DNA of 6,167 nt from an uncultured Nitrospirota bacterium. Lineage in GTDB: Bacteria > Nitrospinota > Nitrospinia > SZUA-224. The notes under the pieces are model-generated. The model made no database searches, was not told the origin of the DNA, and worked only from the letters and a program-made list of their open reading frames with translations. Location: NCBI GenBank assembly GCA_913009285.1, contig CAJVYE010000071.1:1-6167 (forward strand). The letters are read 5' to 3'. Numbering within the stretch: the stretch's first letter is position 1; each line of letters starts with the position of its first letter. The position numbers and the translations under genes are program-made. Shown here in pieces: positions 5,669 to 6,167 of this stretch.

Positions 5669-6167
5669 ATGCAAAGACCCAAAAGATATTTCTCATGTCA
5701 GGCATGTGGTTATCAGACCCCGAAATGGTTAGGTAGGTGTCCTGACTGCGGGGAATGGAATACCATGATAGAAGAGACGATAGATTCTCCAGATCTATCC
5801 AGAGGAGTAACAAGGGGAGGGGGCAGGGTAGGGCCACTTCCTATCACCGATGTTGAGAGTGGAGAAGGGAAGAGGCTTTCCTCCGGGATATCCGAATTTG
5901 ATAGGGTATTAGGAGGTGGTATTGTGCCAGGTTCCTTGATATTGATCGGGGGTGATCCTGGTATCGGTAAATCGACCCTCCTATTACAATCTTCAGGGAA
6001 GATAAGCAAGAATGGAAAGAGTGTCCTATATATTAGTGGTGAGGAGTCCTCCAGCCAGATCAGGATGAGAAGTGACCGTCTGGGGAGTTTGTCAGATAGA
6101 ATTTTTATCCTCGCTGGGACACGTCTGGAGGATATCGTTATCCAGATAGATAAACTAAGACCATCAT
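5669..6167 (+). CDS. radA: DNA repair protein RadA (Sms), C-terminus missing
   Basis: RadA is a RecA-like ATPase and branch-migration helicase acting in homologous recombination and repair. The visible 166 residues hold the N-terminal zinc finger (Cys10, Cys13, Cys24, Cys27, around GYQTPKWLGRC), the GISEFDRVLGGG segment (73-84), the Walker A motif GDPGIGKST (95-103), and YISGEESSSQIR (121-132), which is characteristic of RadA. The KNRFG motif and the Lon-like C-terminal domain lie beyond the window; full-length RadA is about 450 residues. The ATG at 5669 is the only possible start: an in-frame TGA sits at 5642 with no ATG, GTG or TTG between, and the family starts a few residues before the first cysteine pair. 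No Shine-Dalgarno is present. It is divergent from the DUF4911-tldD operon. Confidence 0.95.
   Translation, partial: MQRPKRYFSCQACGYQTPKWLGRCPDCGEWNTMIEETIDSPDLSRGVTRGGGRVGPLPITDVESGEGKRLSSGISEFDRVLGGGIVPGSLILIGGDPGIGKSTLLLQSSGKISKNGKSVLYISGEESSSQIRMRSDRLGSLSDRIFILAGTRLEDIVIQIDKLRPS

Noticed and set aside
5713..6009. Minus-strand proline- and serine-rich frame opposite radA
   Set aside because: RadA motifs on the plus strand are unambiguous; the proline-rich translation is the antisense of its glycine-rich loops.
1..6167. A new defence system, CRISPR array or mobile element
   Set aside because: All confident genes are conserved housekeeping families. There are no spaced repeats, integrase or transposase motifs, or terminal repeats. 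The nuclease-ATPase pair is better explained as YhaO-YhaN repair proteins.

Overview
This window carries ordinary bacterial housekeeping genes, two of which run off the ends. Base composition looks moderate (low-to-mid 40s % GC by eye, not counted). The lineage is uncertain. A DUF4911-type small gene directly before tldD, a 63-residue four-cysteine L28 and an SbcD/SbcC-like YhaO-YhaN pair would fit a Desulfobacterota- or Nitrospirota-type bacterium, but this is inference from remembered families and not a placement. The first 13 bases match the end of the Illumina TruSeq adapter, so the left edge is probably a contig end rather than genome sequence.

Region 1 (3-3391, minus strand) is a two-gene operon for a DNA-repair-type nuclease complex: a YhaO-like metallophosphoesterase (2123-3391), then a YhaN-like SMC/Rad50-type ATPase (ATG at 2126, cut by the left end). 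The two overlap by ATGA, which suggests translational coupling. The ATPase carries a two-helix membrane hairpin in the middle of its coiled coil, where Rad50/SbcC proteins have a zinc hook. This suggests a membrane-tethered nuclease complex.

Region 2 (3392-3616) is a divergent intergenic region. It has a strong sigma70-type promoter for rpmB on the plus strand and weaker candidate promoters for the nuclease operon on the minus strand. rpmB (3617-3808) encodes a zinc-ribbon ribosomal protein L28 and starts with TTG. Region 3 (3809-3919) separates the convergent rpmB and tldD genes. It holds a long imperfect inverted repeat and a stretch that looks like a dispersed intergenic repeat.

Region 4 (3920-5564, minus strand) is a second two-gene operon: a DUF4911-like small protein followed by TldD, a zinc metalloprotease subunit. 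The genes overlap by 11 bp. Its partner TldE/PmbA is not in the window. Region 5 (5565-5668) is a compact divergent promoter region, followed by radA on the plus strand, cut by the right end.

The most unusual feature is the promoter geometry. Both promoters facing out of 5565-5668 place their -10 box only a few bases before the start codon, predicting leaderless or nearly leaderless mRNAs for radA and the DUF4911-tldD operon. In this window the first genes yhaO, DUF4911 and radA lack a visible Shine-Dalgarno sequence, while the downstream operon genes (yhaN, tldD) and rpmB have one. I found no mobile element, CRISPR array, tRNA, rRNA or obvious defence system.
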